Positions 52,406 through 64,000 of a DNA stretch of 64,000 nucleotides are shown one piece after another. How positions within the stretch are numbered: position 1 is the stretch's first letter; the number at the start of each line of letters is the position of its first letter. The DNA is taken from positions 3,187,134-3,251,133 of the forward strand of contig NC_034012.1 of assembly GCF_000346465.2 (NCBI RefSeq), given 5' to 3'. The notes under the pieces were generated by a model. It did no database searches, was not told the origin of the DNA, and was given only the letters and a program-made list of their open reading frames with translations. Position numbers and translations under genes: made by a program. The DNA is from Prunus persica (lineage: Eukaryota; Streptophyta; Magnoliopsida; Rosales; Rosaceae).

Positions 52406-55400
52406 AGTCTTAAACAATATTTCCCTGTATGCTCTGGTTGACCTGGCATCTAATTAAGAGCTCTCCAGATTTGTTGACGATTTTTCAACTTTCTAGCTGT
52501 ATCTGTTTTTCTTGAGAAGTTGGTGGTGGAGTTAGGGATCTTTAACTCTCGAGGCTTTAAAAAGCAAAAAATTTAAGCATGTTCATCCAAAAAAAACCGC
52601 CCAAAAATAGAGTTTTTATATATATATATATATAAAAAGAATAAGAAAAAATTAGGTGGGTACACAAGACAATGAAGCTTTCGTTGAATGTTGGAATTAA
52701 AATCAAATATATTCTTAGATATTGTTTCAAATAAATAAATAAAAGAATGGCGGAAGGAATGTAGGATATGTACTAAAATGGTATGCCATTTGGCTCAAGG
52801 TGGTGAAAGAAAAAAGTGCCGGAAAGGCAAAAGCGCGTTTTAGGGAGCGTCACAAGCCGACTAGTTGTTGGTTGCTCTCCTCCTCCTGATTATAAAAATG
52901 GCATTTGCCAGGAAGATGAGATCCATATGGTTCACGTTCATGACATGAGCAAGTAGAAAATTCAGAAATAGCATTTTTGTAGAAAAGAAAAATGTGCCTA
53001 GCTAGCTAGCTAGTTTACTTAAGACCACAAATTTATGGGTTTTGTACTTGGATTTGTTGACAGGATGAAGTTGGTTAACTTTGTCGAATTACCTCGTCAT
53101 CTGATCGGTAGAACAAATTATTATCACTTTACATCAAAAGTATACTACTTGGAGTGACGTCAATGTCGTATTGATCAAAACCTCTTTATGTGCTTAATTC
53201 AATTTAGACGTGATTTAACTTTTTATAATACTTCCCAAGTGCATTCGGGTTCGATTCACGTGGGAGACAATCTTAAAGTAATCCAATATAATACTCCCCC
53301 TTCTCCTTTTTTAGCGAATGATGAAAAAAAAACCATTTCATAGTACTTTATGGGAGTATGCGATGTTAATTATAATTTCACCTGTTTTTGAAATGCTTCA
53401 GATCATTTGAATATTTTAAGGTGTAAATTATAATTGATTACATACTTCTTTTAAAGAACTCGATTGGCGATCTATCTTAATAGATTATATGTTGACAAAG
53501 TATCTTTTTCTAGACGCACGTCTCCTCTTCCTAGACGTATTCCTCAAATTCTCCATTTTCCTAATTCTTTCCTAGCTATCACATCTCCTTTACAAGTGAC
53601 ACTAACAATAAGCAAGGATGATTGGTAGTATGTTGCCAACTTTAAGTGGCTATTATTATTATAATATTGTTTAAATTCTAAAGATATATGAAAAATTCCT
53701 GGCTCCACCACTAGTTCTCACTTTATCTAGAACAATTTAAACTGAACATCATTATCTTCTCTTGCTCAAACTTAATTTGTATATGCTAGGTTATTCCACA
53801 AATTATTGTCGGAATTTAGGGGGTTTATGTTCTATCGATGCATGACCTCAAAACTTGCGGGTACATTATAAGGACGCGATCGATTACCAAACATATATGT
53901 CCTTGTAACTTGTAAGACATGAGTCAGATCCGTAATTGAAGGAAAATATATAATTTAGGTTTTAGAGTTGCCTACTTGTAAAGACAAAATCATCCGTTGA
54001 ATGAGAAATAAGTATGTAGATATATATTCTAACCATCAAGATTGACTAGCTGGCCAGAGGATCAGATAAGCAAGATATCAGAGTCCACCTCTTTCTTATT
54101 TTCTCCCATAATAACTTTCAAACTCGTGGCATCATAAATTCTAAGATCAAAGGTAGGTCGCTTCTCAAGTCCTTTCCGCCTTTCTTGGAAAATGACCTAA
54201 AAAAGAAAAGGAATATTGACAAGTCAAAATCCAACTTTGGCAGACTCATTCTGGTCATGTTGTGTGAAGTCTACTTCACTTGTAAATGGAAAACAAGAAA
54301 AATCTGTTAACTTTCAATTTCAGTTTGATTAGACTAAGGCACTAAGATCTCAGTCATATATATATACTCGATCAGTACATTGATGAAATTAAAATCCGAA
54401 AATTCATATTGAGAATGACCTCAAATCTTAAAAAAATCTTTTGGTGTTAGTCCATATACATACTTGGAACACTGACACTAAATTACTTGATTGACTGGGG
54501 CAAGTTAGTGCATTTGGACCATCCTCTTAGCCCTCTATGTGCAAATCCCGGCTTCGTTTAAGAGATTAATGGCTTATGCTAATTGTGCTTAGCAAAAATT
54601 TAACCCCTAAACTTTTATGGGCCATGACCAAATCTTGTGTCTTTGTCAAAGTCGGGCTGATAATTGTGATCACTAATCAAAGGCACCAGAACATCGAACC
54701 TGGAAACCAACTTTGGCTCTTCCAAACCAACTCAACTCTCAAGGGCTCCACAAACCGCCCCGTAGTTTATTTAGAACTCACAGGACTCTGTCTGTGGTTT
54801 TGGGCTTGCAGATTAATTATGTTTCCTATTCCAATTAAATAATTAAAATATATAATAAGAAGAGAAAAAACCCAAAAGAAAAATGTGGGTGCAAGGAATA
54901 TGGTTCCAAATATTTGTCAAACTCACCCACTGCGATGCCCATTGACTGGTTGCTGCCTTCAGTAGCGACCTGCGTTAGGCAGCGCCACCTCAAGATATTT
55001 TGACCGTTTGACTTTTAAATCAGGGGTTGGACCTCACGTGTCGGTGTGGTCGTAATTATACAGTAGTACAATAGAACTGCCACGTTGTATAATTTGAATA
55101 TATGCTATAATATAAGTTGATCTTTATTGATAAACTCTTTCTTAAACTGGGGAAATATCAATCATGTCGTCCATCCATATTATAGTACATATATAAGTTA
55201 TATCATGTGATCGTATAATGTGAAATTGTATAAGAATTCTAATTTAAAACTTGCAAACAAGAGGTCTTAAGTTCGAATCTCCATTGCGTCTTATTAAGTT
55301 GTGTGTGTGAGAAATCCTCTATCTTTTTAGTTTAGACTATAGCTTATACTCACTGACGGACCTATTAAAGCCTCCCCTCGCAAGAATAGCCTCTGTAAAC

Positions 55401-55446
55401 CCTACATTTTGCCCCTCTCTCAACCTGTTCGATGAATTGGCTCAAC

Positions 55447-55515
55447 CAATGGAGAGAAAGAGAGATGGAAGGAGAGAGAGCAATGGAGAGAAAGCGAGAT
55501 GGAGGGAGAGAGAAA
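55447..55515. repeat. GA-rich 34 bp tandem repeat
   Basis: CAATGGAGAGAAAG followed by GAGATGGA and GGAGAGAG occurs twice, starting at 55447 and 55481. Confidence 0.75.
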
Positions 55516-55570
55516 TGGGGGCCCTGAAATTGGGTATGAAGTGATGTAAAAAGGAGGAATGAGAAAGAAG

Positions 55571-55745
55571 GCACGGGTCTTTCAAAAGACCCTTTGAACT
55601 TCCAACTTATCATCAAATAAATAAAAAATTAAAGCTTTGAAATTGGGTCTTCTTAAAGGGCATATGTTGAAAATGAATGCACGGCTCTTTCAAAAACCCT
55701 TTGAACTTCCGACTTACTATTAAATAAATAATAAATGAAATTACT
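55571..55745. repeat. 108 bp tandem duplication
   Basis: GCACGG then TCTTTCAAAA and CCCTTTGAACTTCC, ending with ATCAAATAAATAA-like sequence, appears at 55571 and again at 55679 with about ten differences. Confidence 0.75.
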
Positions 55746-56366
55746 CCCATTATATTTTTATGATGAAATAAACTCCCTTTTTTTTTCTTCAAACGATAGG
55801 AAAGATGAAATAAACTCCCCCTTAATCAAAGTTCTTTTTTTCATTTTAGATTTATAGTTTTTTTTTATAAAAAAAAATTAGATTACATAGTTTTTTTTTT
55901 TCAAATTTGATTACATAGTTAACCTGCCATACATATGTTCGCCACTAGTTGTGGGCTTTTACCATTGAAACATTAATTTAGTCTGTTGAGCTTCTAAACT
56001 CTTTAGTCATTCTGGCCAAAATTGCACCTCCGTGAAAAAAATTCTGAATCCACTAATATTTATACTATAAATAAAAAAGTTCTTTGTCATGTGGCGACTT
56101 CAATTGAATTTATTTTTTCATATGAAATTTCTTTTTGTTACAAGTAAAAATGAAAGAGGCGAAAAATTATAAAAAAATCTAGATATAAGTTCCTAATTAA
56201 ACTCTCAAATTGTTCAAAATCTAGATTATAAATAAAAAATTTATAAAAGGATTGAACAAAATGGGCCTTTCATATACACCATGTTGGGCCTTGGGAACAT
56301 GGGTGTGTTCGTCTTTGGTAAATGGGGCCACAGGCCCAAAACAAAACTGTAACTAATTACAATCAT

Positions 56367-56669
56367 TCATGGCCTTAACAAATCCTCTGAGGAATTAGGT
56401 GCCTTGTTGTTCTTATGGCTTGGACCAGAAGGCGGGATAGGGCGCTTATTAAGAACAACATTATGCGAATTAGCCACTGTCACCTGATGCAAATCTAATA
56501 GAATCACCCTATGCACAGCTTGAGACGTCTCGGAAGCGCCTTCGCCTTTAGAATCCGGTATATTTGGCCCCGGGTAGGTTCGAGATGCAGATGCTATACC
56601 TGCCAAAATTGTGAGAGATATTGTGATGGTCAGGAACAAGAAAGATGGTTTCTGACTTAAGAAGAACAT
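56367..56669 (-). CDS. IDA-like (IDL) secreted peptide precursor
   Basis: Single-exon gene of 100 residues. An N-terminal signal peptide covers about residues 1-28 (FLFLTITISLTILAGIASAS). A variable spacer follows, then near residues 79-87 the motif RPIPPSGPS, followed by HKNNKAPNS. PIPPSxPS is the core of IDA/IDL peptides, secreted hydroxyproline peptides recognised by HAESA-type receptor kinases that control organ abscission and stress responses. The ten residues after the motif and the short tail fit IDL6/7-type members better than IDA itself, which ends in KRHN. The intact frame and the TATA box at 56741-56750 support expression. A PIP assignment (SGPS core) is possible but there is no GxGH end. 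Confidence 0.78.
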   Translation of the reverse strand: MFFLSQKPSFLFLTITISLTILAGIASASRTYPGPNIPDSKGEGASETSQAVHRVILLDLHQVTVANSHNVVLNKRPIPPSGPSHKNNKAPNSSEDLLRP

Positions 56670-56740
56670 GATAGCTAGAAGGCATTAATTAAGATTTGAA
56701 GGGCTTTGGGTAGTGAGGACATGAGGGCATGGTTTGGTGG

Positions 56741-56750
56741 CTTTTATATG
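56741..56750 (-). promoter_or_regulatory. TATA box of the IDA-like gene
   Basis: Minus strand CATATAAAAG about 72 bp upstream of the ATG at 56669. Confidence 0.65.
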
Positions 56751-57676
56751 CATGGGAGCCAGCCAAATAGAAAACTTTACGTGATTTGACCTAAGACTTT
56801 TTGGATATATGTTAACGTGGAATATAAATGATGACACTTTTGAACAAAAAATTGAGTTATAAGATATCTAATTTCGTCGGTGAGCTTATTTTTTTTGTTT
56901 TTCCTCCATGAATTTCATGCTCTTGTTGCAATCGTAGCAATAGGCATTGAATTTAGCCGGAATTATAGCTCGTCTTTCACAATCACAAGAATCTAATCCA
57001 ATGTGCATTTCTTTGTCATTTTGTCAATGATAAGATCGCATAGCACTCTACCTACTCAAAGAATCCTACTAACCATAATTTCGACATTGAAATTAAGCTC
57101 CCACTATTTTCACACACAAAAGTGCACATGAAAAGGGATTTCTTGATATATATAAAGCCTCAACTTTTGGTAAAAGCCAACTCATAGAAGATCAGCTTTT
57201 GGGAAAAGTTATAAAGTGTGGCTATCCTTCTAATTACATGCTTTTTGGCTACCAACTTCTTTTATTCAAGGTAGGGACAGATTACCAAAGTGATTTGGTT
57301 CATACATTAGTTGAACTTTCAAGATTGATGCGCTTTTGGTTTTGGTATGAGTTGATTGAAGGCTTTTTTGAAACCAAATTCAAGAACGAGGGCTAATTCA
57401 AATGCTTTTTTGGGATGAGTTGATGATATCAAATGCTTTTGGGGAGTATGCAACCGAAGCACTACTAGCAGCAGTAAACCCTACCTAACAAGAGCATCTT
57501 CTCCAGTGGGCCAGCAGCCAGCTTCAGGAGAATTTCTAGTAAAAAGGGTTTTAATGGTATGACTTTATTATGTGACCAATTTTTTTATTGTTATTTCCTA
57601 ATTATATTTCATATACGAATGGCCTTCTAGCAATATGGAGCGTATAAATAGTAAAACAACAAAGGAAATACCAACA
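56751..57676. other. Intergenic, no gene seen
   Basis: AT-rich spacer between the IDA-like gene promoter and the tRNA gene. Nothing coding recognised. Confidence 0.45.
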
Positions 57677-57750
57677 GGCCTATTAGCTCAGCTGGTTAGA
57701 GCGTCGTGCTAATAACGCGAAGGTCGCAGGTTCGAGACCTGCATGGGCCA
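57677..57750 (+). tRNA. trnI-AAU: tRNA-Ile (AAU anticodon)
   Basis: 74 nt cloverleaf: acceptor GGCCTAT pairs with ATGGGCC (one G-U); A box TAGCTCAGCTGG; anticodon loop CTAATAA with anticodon AAT; B box GGTTCGAGACC in the T arm; discriminator A. No intron. A CAA motif lies just upstream and a T-run terminator (TTCCTTTTTC) just downstream, as usual for plant Pol III tRNA genes. Decodes AUU/AUC after A34-to-inosine editing. Confidence 0.95.
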
Positions 57751-58428
57751 TTCCTTTTTCTCAATTTTCAAGAAAGTTGGTACTGTTTGCCTCATCCTCT
57801 GGCAGTCTCAAATCAAAACACCTTAGCGAACTGGGTTTTTCCTTTTTCTTGGGTACTTCAAGATTTTGTGATTAATACATGCACTTTGGTTTGTGATTCA
57901 AAGTTCAGTTATTTTGTTGGTTTGTCCTATTTTCTGTGCATCAATTGTATTTTGTGAATAATACATGCCAAGTCCTAATTCCCCTGACAGCTTCAAGGGA
58001 TAGTTGAGAAGAATAATTAAATCCATGTTATCTTTAGCTAGATAACAACGTGTCGATCCTTCATTTGACATATCTACTTGTTACACTGATACAACATGAA
58101 GCTGATAACCTAAAGTCTTTAAACACTAATACACTCATTTCTTAATTTTAACCTGCATGGTTGCATGAGCACCAGACTCCTACATCCCTCCCGGAGTACA
58201 ACAAAATTCTTGTTAGTAGGGTCATCTATCAAAGGTTTATCGACGACCTCCGAAAGAAGACGGTGGATTCCTCCTCATCACATAAAAAGGAAAAGAAAAA
58301 TACAGAGATTTTGAACTTCCATGCATGTCGGTTCATTCTCCCTGAGACCTAATACAAACGATGGGAAGCCAAACTTGATTTTTGTTCCTCTTTCTAGATG
58401 GACTAGTCAACAGGCAAAAAGTGAGGAA
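57751..58428. other. Intergenic and 3' UTR of the ALS regulatory-subunit gene
   Basis: The part close to 58428 should be the 3' UTR of the minus-strand gene that follows. No further gene seen. Confidence 0.45.
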
Positions 58429-61400
58429 TTATACTGGAAGGGGGTATCCACGAAGATAAGTGGAATCCACACCAGACTCCCGCTCCAACGCCACCCTCCC
58501 AGTTCGTGCAACCTTCATGGAGGAAGAAAGATATTAAGATATGATAAGTAAGAATCAGCCAAGAAAAAATGCGATCTAACTTTTTAGACTAGTATACATA
58601 ATTGTGCTGAACAATAAAATATGAATGCCCACTTGAATTGAAACTTAACGATGTCTATAATTGCAAGTTTCACCATCCGACATTCGGCTACCCTGCTTAT
58701 CGATAACTTTATGCAATGCAATCAACTGACAGTCTGATTAAGGAGGTAAGAAAGGACAGCATTTCGTCCAATTATTGAGAATTTAGTTTAAACTAATATT
58801 GATCTAGCTCAAACACCTCTTTTCAAAAAACAAAAGAAGGAAATTCATAGGCAAATCAATTGTTGTGAACAAGATCAAAGAATGAGAAGACAGACCTCAC
58901 AAATCCCATAGGGCTCAAGTAACTTCTGCAGTGCAACCATCTTATTTATATCACCAGTAAGCTGAAAAACAAATTGAGTAGAGAGTATTAGCGAGACATT
59001 ATGAAACAAAAGCAATAGCAGAAGCCAAATCCCTAGTATTGGGTAGTGGAGTAAGATTAAAGATAAAGCTCAGGTATAGTTTGACTTCAGTGGACTGATT
59101 GGTACAACTAAATACAAAATCATGCTCTCATTGATCCCGTTTGAAGGTGGCACTTCTCAACAGATTCCATTACACTAACCAAAAACCAGGTAAATACAAA
59201 ATATTATTTATGTCAAAGATGCAATCCCGAATGTGGTGTAATGAAACAGTTCAGTGAGACAAGATTTATTTTAAAGTTCACAACTCATCTAGTGTCACCA
59301 CTATTGTTACCAGTCTTACTCGGGTAGATGAGTTATGGTCCAAATTCCAATGACCAACAGAGGGCAAGAACTTTCTATCCTACTTGTAGAATTTTAAAGT
59401 ATAAGACACAATCACAAATATAGTTGACAGGAATGCAGGAAAAGGTTTCAACCTCAAGGGTAATTGTATGATCAGATACATCAACGGCTTTAGCACGGAA
59501 AATGCTGGCAATATCAAGAACATCCCTCCTAGCAGTAGTGTTCACAGCAATCTTTATCAACATCAACTCTCGCTCTGCAAATGGTAAGTGTGTAATATCC
59601 CGAACCTGCAGAAACAACCAGCTTTATATCATCCATCAAGGCATGAACAAATCTTATTTTGTGAATAAACTTGGAAAAAATTCATCTCTAAATTGAACTC
59701 ATTACACATAAATATTGAATTGGGGAAGGATCATATTATTAATGGCAGATAACAGAGGAGCAGATTTTGATTAGTTGAAATAGGGAGAGGAAAATAAAAA
59801 ATATCCTGGGTTATAGACCTACTATATATTTAGGCATCAACCCCAACCCACCACATTGACCTGACGGCCACCAAAACAATGGCATTTAATTTGCATGTTT
59901 GAAGATTGTCAACTCCATAACTACAAACAAACTTTGCAAATATATATAGCCACCTTGTAACAATTTTCCTTTTTCTTTTTTCTTTCAGAGATTAGTGGAT
60001 CATCACCCAAAACAGATATTGCATATTCTCAAAAAACTTGTCAATGTGCAACCCTCACCTCGTGAAGATCTATTAACTTGTGAAGTTGCTGGACCAACTT
60101 GGTAATTGAATCGTCAGTACCGGGAACGACAGTTGTAATGCGAGAAAGCCCTTCCTTTTCAGCAGGCCCCACAGCTAGGCTCTAGGAGTATGAAGTGAAA
60201 GCCAATAATCACATGAGCAAAGGCCAAGGAAAACCAAATATAAAAAGATGAGCGCAAATCACCAGCAACAAACCTGAATATTATAACCTCTTCGAGACAT
60301 GACTCCTGTAACTATGTTTAGAACTCCAGGGCAGTCATTCACAATCATAGACAAAGTGTGTGATTGAACCCCACCTGGCTGAAATATTAAATAGCATGGC
60401 ACAAAGATTAAGTCAAAATGGCACTGATTTGTAGAGACACCAAACATGAATTAAAAATTAAAAATCTACTTCCTAGGTAGATACATCAATCTGTGCACCT
60501 TGTACATCGCATACAAGGCAATTTTTGGACTAAAAGTGAAATACAACTTGAAGCATTTTGGGATTGTAAACTTACATCTTCATCATAGAGAACACCCCAA
60601 TGAGCATCAAGAACTTTATTCAAACGAAAGTCATCATAGGGCTCCACAGGATAAACATCACCCTTCAATAAAAAAATGACATTCACTTATGTTCAGTCCA
60701 AAATGACCAAGACAATAGTAAAAGTTGTGGAATGTACATAAAACTGAAAAGGGAGATTGCTCAAGTCAATTTTCTTTAGATCAGCACATACATGTTATCA
60801 TCATAAATGACAATAGTTATCAGAGAACAGCATACCTTCTTGTGCAACAAATAAAGAACTAAATGTTCTCGGGATGTATAAGTCATATCATTATTTGATT
60901 TATTTACACGTGAATGAGGCACACACTATAGGAGAATCCCTTTTGGCCCTATAAAATGTTTCCATCTAAACAACAGAAAGATAATTATCCATGCAGGGAG
61001 AGAAATTAACAGCATATAAAATCTCCTCAATAGAACAAACATACATACCCTTGAGGCAGTACTGGCATCAACATTGAGTGAACGGTTTGCTTTCACCGCA
61101 AGATCATCAATAGCCATTGACTTTTCAAGATCTGGATAAGAAGCTGCAGAGAATCTCCAAAAAGGAGCTGTCTCACCCATCTTTTCTCGTCTCAAAGCAA
61201 TCTGTTGGTAAAGTCAAATTGAAACCTCAATTAGATGACACTTACCACCCTAAGTTGATTGCATCATTGAAAATTGAAAAGAAGCACGTGTACGTAGCTT
61301 CCTGATTGGGAATGCTATTTCATTTTATTGATGGTGAGCATCCTGGCAGTTCAAGTTATTTGGCCATTCATAAACCATTTACTTACTGCATATCATACAC

Positions 61401-64000
61401 ATATGAATTGACAAATTTTAAATATGATTTCATTTCGTATTGGGATCCTACGGGCATTATCATTTTTTGTAGTTCTATGGTCTAATGAATCAAATTTGAT
61501 ATCTAGTTTCAACCTATCAAATTATGCAGCCTTTTGCATGCGTTGTTTTAGAGGGTGCACCCATTAACACATACATAAATGTACATCTTTGTATATGCAT
61601 AAACATTGGAATGCAAATATACAACTTGCCTTTCCAGTTCTCGCAAGTTCTTTGATACCAAACTTGCTTAAGTTTCTTTGAACAGCAACCACCTTCCCAG
61701 GGTCTCCAGTAACCTGAGACATCCACATGGAGTGAACTAAGTTTATAAGCGTAGATGGAATTGGAACCAGTAAGACTATAAGAGGCAAATGAAAGATTGC
61801 ATACACTAAACAGAGTATATTAGCTAGAACAATTTTTAAAATTTCCAAGACCTGCAAATGTAGGCTGAGTGAACTAAACTACTAAAAGATACCAAATGCT
61901 CATGAAGTAGGGTTAACTCACACCAAAAATAAAATTCATGGTTTCACCAATTTAACTAATCTAATATGTGCTGATAAATGCGTAAAATAACCAATCTAGT
62001 ATGTGTTGTAATGTAATTGTATCATAACATAAACAAAAGACTTGGCACTGCTGGATGTAATGAAACAAGTTTTTTCTTGTCTCTTTTTTAATTGTAAAAG
62101 GATTCTAATATTCTCATGTCCACTCAGCTGGTAGGAGGGGAAGTGGACAAACATGTTGAAAGTCCAAAAAAGAAAAAAAAAAGAGAAAAAAAACTGTATA
62201 TAATGCTGAATGATGTGGACTTTACACTTCCATCGGGATTGAAACAGTTGTATCTTGCTTTTTTCAGAGAAAATAAGAAAACAGATAAAAATAATAATTT
62301 CATTATACAACCACTGACAAGAACTAGTAATTTTCTGGTAATATCGCATACTGCAATAATCTTTTTGCCACATAAATCAGAGCTGTAAGTTTTTGTGTGC
62401 CTAGGCACCTAAGATATATACTGGACGGGTAGGTGTTAGAGCCTATATGTCCTAAAATGATCACATTAAAGCTGAGAGTCATAGCCATAGGAAATGAAAC
62501 TGCAACACACAACTATAAGAGTAAACAAAATCTGACAAAATTCACCTCAATTGTCAGTGAATGTTCAGAGATATCGACAATTTTTGCTCTGAAGATGTCC
62601 ACTAACCACATGATCTGAAAAATTAGAGCAGACAAACAAGATCAAGTAAAAGGATGTACTAAAACAATAAAAGAGCATCTTAAACAGTGCTCATAACCGT
62701 CAAACTAGAAAATAACTCCGTTTTATCCCCAGAATTATCAAATACAACAAATACAAGGTAACCTCACTGGTGAATGCCTGCAATACACCACCAATACATA
62801 GCACAATGGCAGCCTAGTATAAATGCAATTGGGCCAAAAAATCAGATATACATATACACACACAATCGAAATCAAGCCAGGTTGTTAACATATCATCATG
62901 TTCTGTGGGAAAAAAAAAAAGCATTTTGGCATTTCATATAGATAGAGTACACAATCATTTGGAAAGCACATATCAATGACAATTAATCTTGGGGGTCGAT
63001 CATTTACTCATACACGCCTGAAAAATAGAAATCTTGTAGATAAACTAAAACAAAAATCAAATGAAAAGAAAATTTGTATTGGAGAATGAAGTAGTGAGGC
63101 AAAGTTTCTTGGAAGGAATTGTGCTTAATTATCCATAGGCTGATGCATAAACAGTATCAAAAGGAAACAGTTTATTCAAGCATTGGTTGGATTTAATTTG
63201 ATGTTTACCTCTGCAAGGGTACTTGGATCTGCATTCAGTTTGATAAGCATCAATTCACGTTCTACGTGCTCCTCCTTTGATATGTCTTCAACCTGATAGA
63301 GTAGAACTATAAGCGAAGATAATGCGGACGCAATCATGCACCTGTTTTTTTAAAATTTACATTGGGGACAAGGAATAGGGAGCAGATGTGAGGGATCACC
63401 AGATCACCATTCCTGGAATCAATTATATGAAGATAATCTTATTGGAAGTTTGTAAATGTTCATTCTATTCGTCCTCTTGAAAAAGGGGACTTATTAGAGT
63501 TAATAAAGAACCCAGAAAAACTGTAAACAAAATTCTATTCGCCCTCGTGTAAAAATTTTCTCTTTCATGGTCGGTCAGCAGAGGCAGCTCGCCCTACCCT
63601 GATGGACTCTAGTAGTATGTCAAAGAACATAACCATATGATGATACCCTACAGCACTTGGATGCAAATATGTACTGAACTAACTCTTACTGGAAGGATAA
63701 TTGACGAGTAGAATCAATTCCTTGGGATCTGTCTGAATTAGATTTATCATGTCAAAACATCCAGTACATCTTTCATGGTTCACAGGAGAAGAAATAAAAA
63801 TGAATAGTTATGTTATCTATAATACAAGCACAAAAAAAATTATATGTTGAATCTCTTTCAATTTATTCCAAACATCAGCATCAAATTTATATATGTTACC
63901 AAATATCATTTTGGAAATACACCCAACAGCCAGAAGATTTTGTACAAAATACTAAAGTAATGCCGTTCTGTAAGGAATATTTTTAGAAATAAATAAGTTT
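58429..64000 (-). CDS. Acetolactate synthase small (regulatory) subunit, chloroplast, partial
   Basis: The ten 3' coding exons are present (minus): 63209-63292, 62546-62614, 61630-61713, 61049-61201, 60576-60662, 60274-60378, 60059-60181, 59453-59605, 58896-58961 and 58429-58512, together 335 residues in one frame ending GYPLPV. The 5' part (transit peptide and first ACT domain) lies beyond the right edge. The protein is the plant form with two IlvH-type repeats: the end of repeat 1 ([57 protein letters not shown]), a linker ([16 protein letters not shown]), then repeat 2 starting with the ACT domain [20 protein letters not shown] and [14 protein letters not shown]. It activates the catalytic AHAS subunit and confers valine/leucine feedback inhibition in branched-chain amino-acid synthesis (VAT1/AIP3 family). 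The intron after 61630 starts with GC, not GT. Confidence 0.95.
63293..64000 (-). other. Intron of the ALS regulatory-subunit gene, to the window edge
   Basis: The exon at 63209-63292 starts in phase 0 after an AG acceptor and the preceding exon, expected to encode the end of the first ACT domain, is not found up to 64000. This whole stretch is therefore read as intron, at least 708 bp. Confidence 0.65.

Larger units (their letters stand above)
52055..56366. other. Intergenic with repeats, no gene seen
   Basis: Contains a (CT)n tract at 52359-52403, a TA run near 52618-52634, GCTAGCTAGCTAGCTAG near 53000, a GA-rich 34 bp repeat at 55447-55515 and a 108 bp tandem duplication at 55571-55745. 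No coding support. Confidence 0.5.

Noticed and set aside
54576..54842. 88-codon open frame
   Set aside because: No start context, no domain, no splice partner, and a composition like AT-rich intergenic DNA.

Overview
This is a 64 kb window of AT-rich nuclear DNA from a flowering plant. The introns, the plant-type gene families (WRKY, RAB-A, IDA-like peptide, MIR399, chloroplast SDR/CIA30 protein) and the microsatellites and MITEs all indicate a eudicot, probably a woody rosid. Rosaceae is only a guess; no single feature proves it.

Layout. 0.8-6.1 kb: three MIR399 hairpins in tandem on the minus strand, each with a TATA box about 40-50 bp upstream of the hairpin; two of the three also keep a perfect PHR1-binding site (P1BS). 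Two DNA transposons (MULE-like and PIF/Harbinger-like) and a weak third relic lie within or just after the cluster. 13.3-14.0 kb: a small three-exon gene for an atypical HLH plus ACT-like protein (+). 19.0-20.1 kb: a group IIe WRKY factor of the WRKY65 type (+). 21.7 kb: a 285 bp Helitron. 22.8-26.4 kb: a RABA1 small GTPase (-). 29.0-29.4 kb: a small plant protein of unknown function (+).

30.6-47.1 kb is the most unusual part. One intact 16-exon gene (42.8-47.1 kb, -) encodes a 603-residue plastid atypical SDR with a CIA30 domain, related to At4g18810/HCF173. Three 5'-truncated copies of its 3' end (A, B, C) lie head to tail beyond it. Between them are relics of a T2 ribonuclease, a LON/RING gene, an LRR receptor kinase and a Ty1/copia element, plus GC-rich minisatellites. 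This is a decayed segmental tandem array in which only the terminal gene is intact.

47-64 kb: a PIP/CEP-type secreted peptide precursor (51.8 kb, +), an IDA-like peptide precursor (56.5 kb, -), a tRNA-Ile(AAU) gene (57.7 kb, +) and the 3' ten coding exons of the chloroplast acetolactate synthase regulatory subunit (58.4 kb to beyond the right edge, -).

The genes do not form one pathway. The window joins unrelated plant functions: phosphate-starvation signalling (miR399), transcription, vesicle traffic, peptide signalling, branched-chain amino-acid synthesis and a plastid protein. Exon boundaries were set by splice consensus, reading frame and recalled family structure; nothing was aligned by computer.
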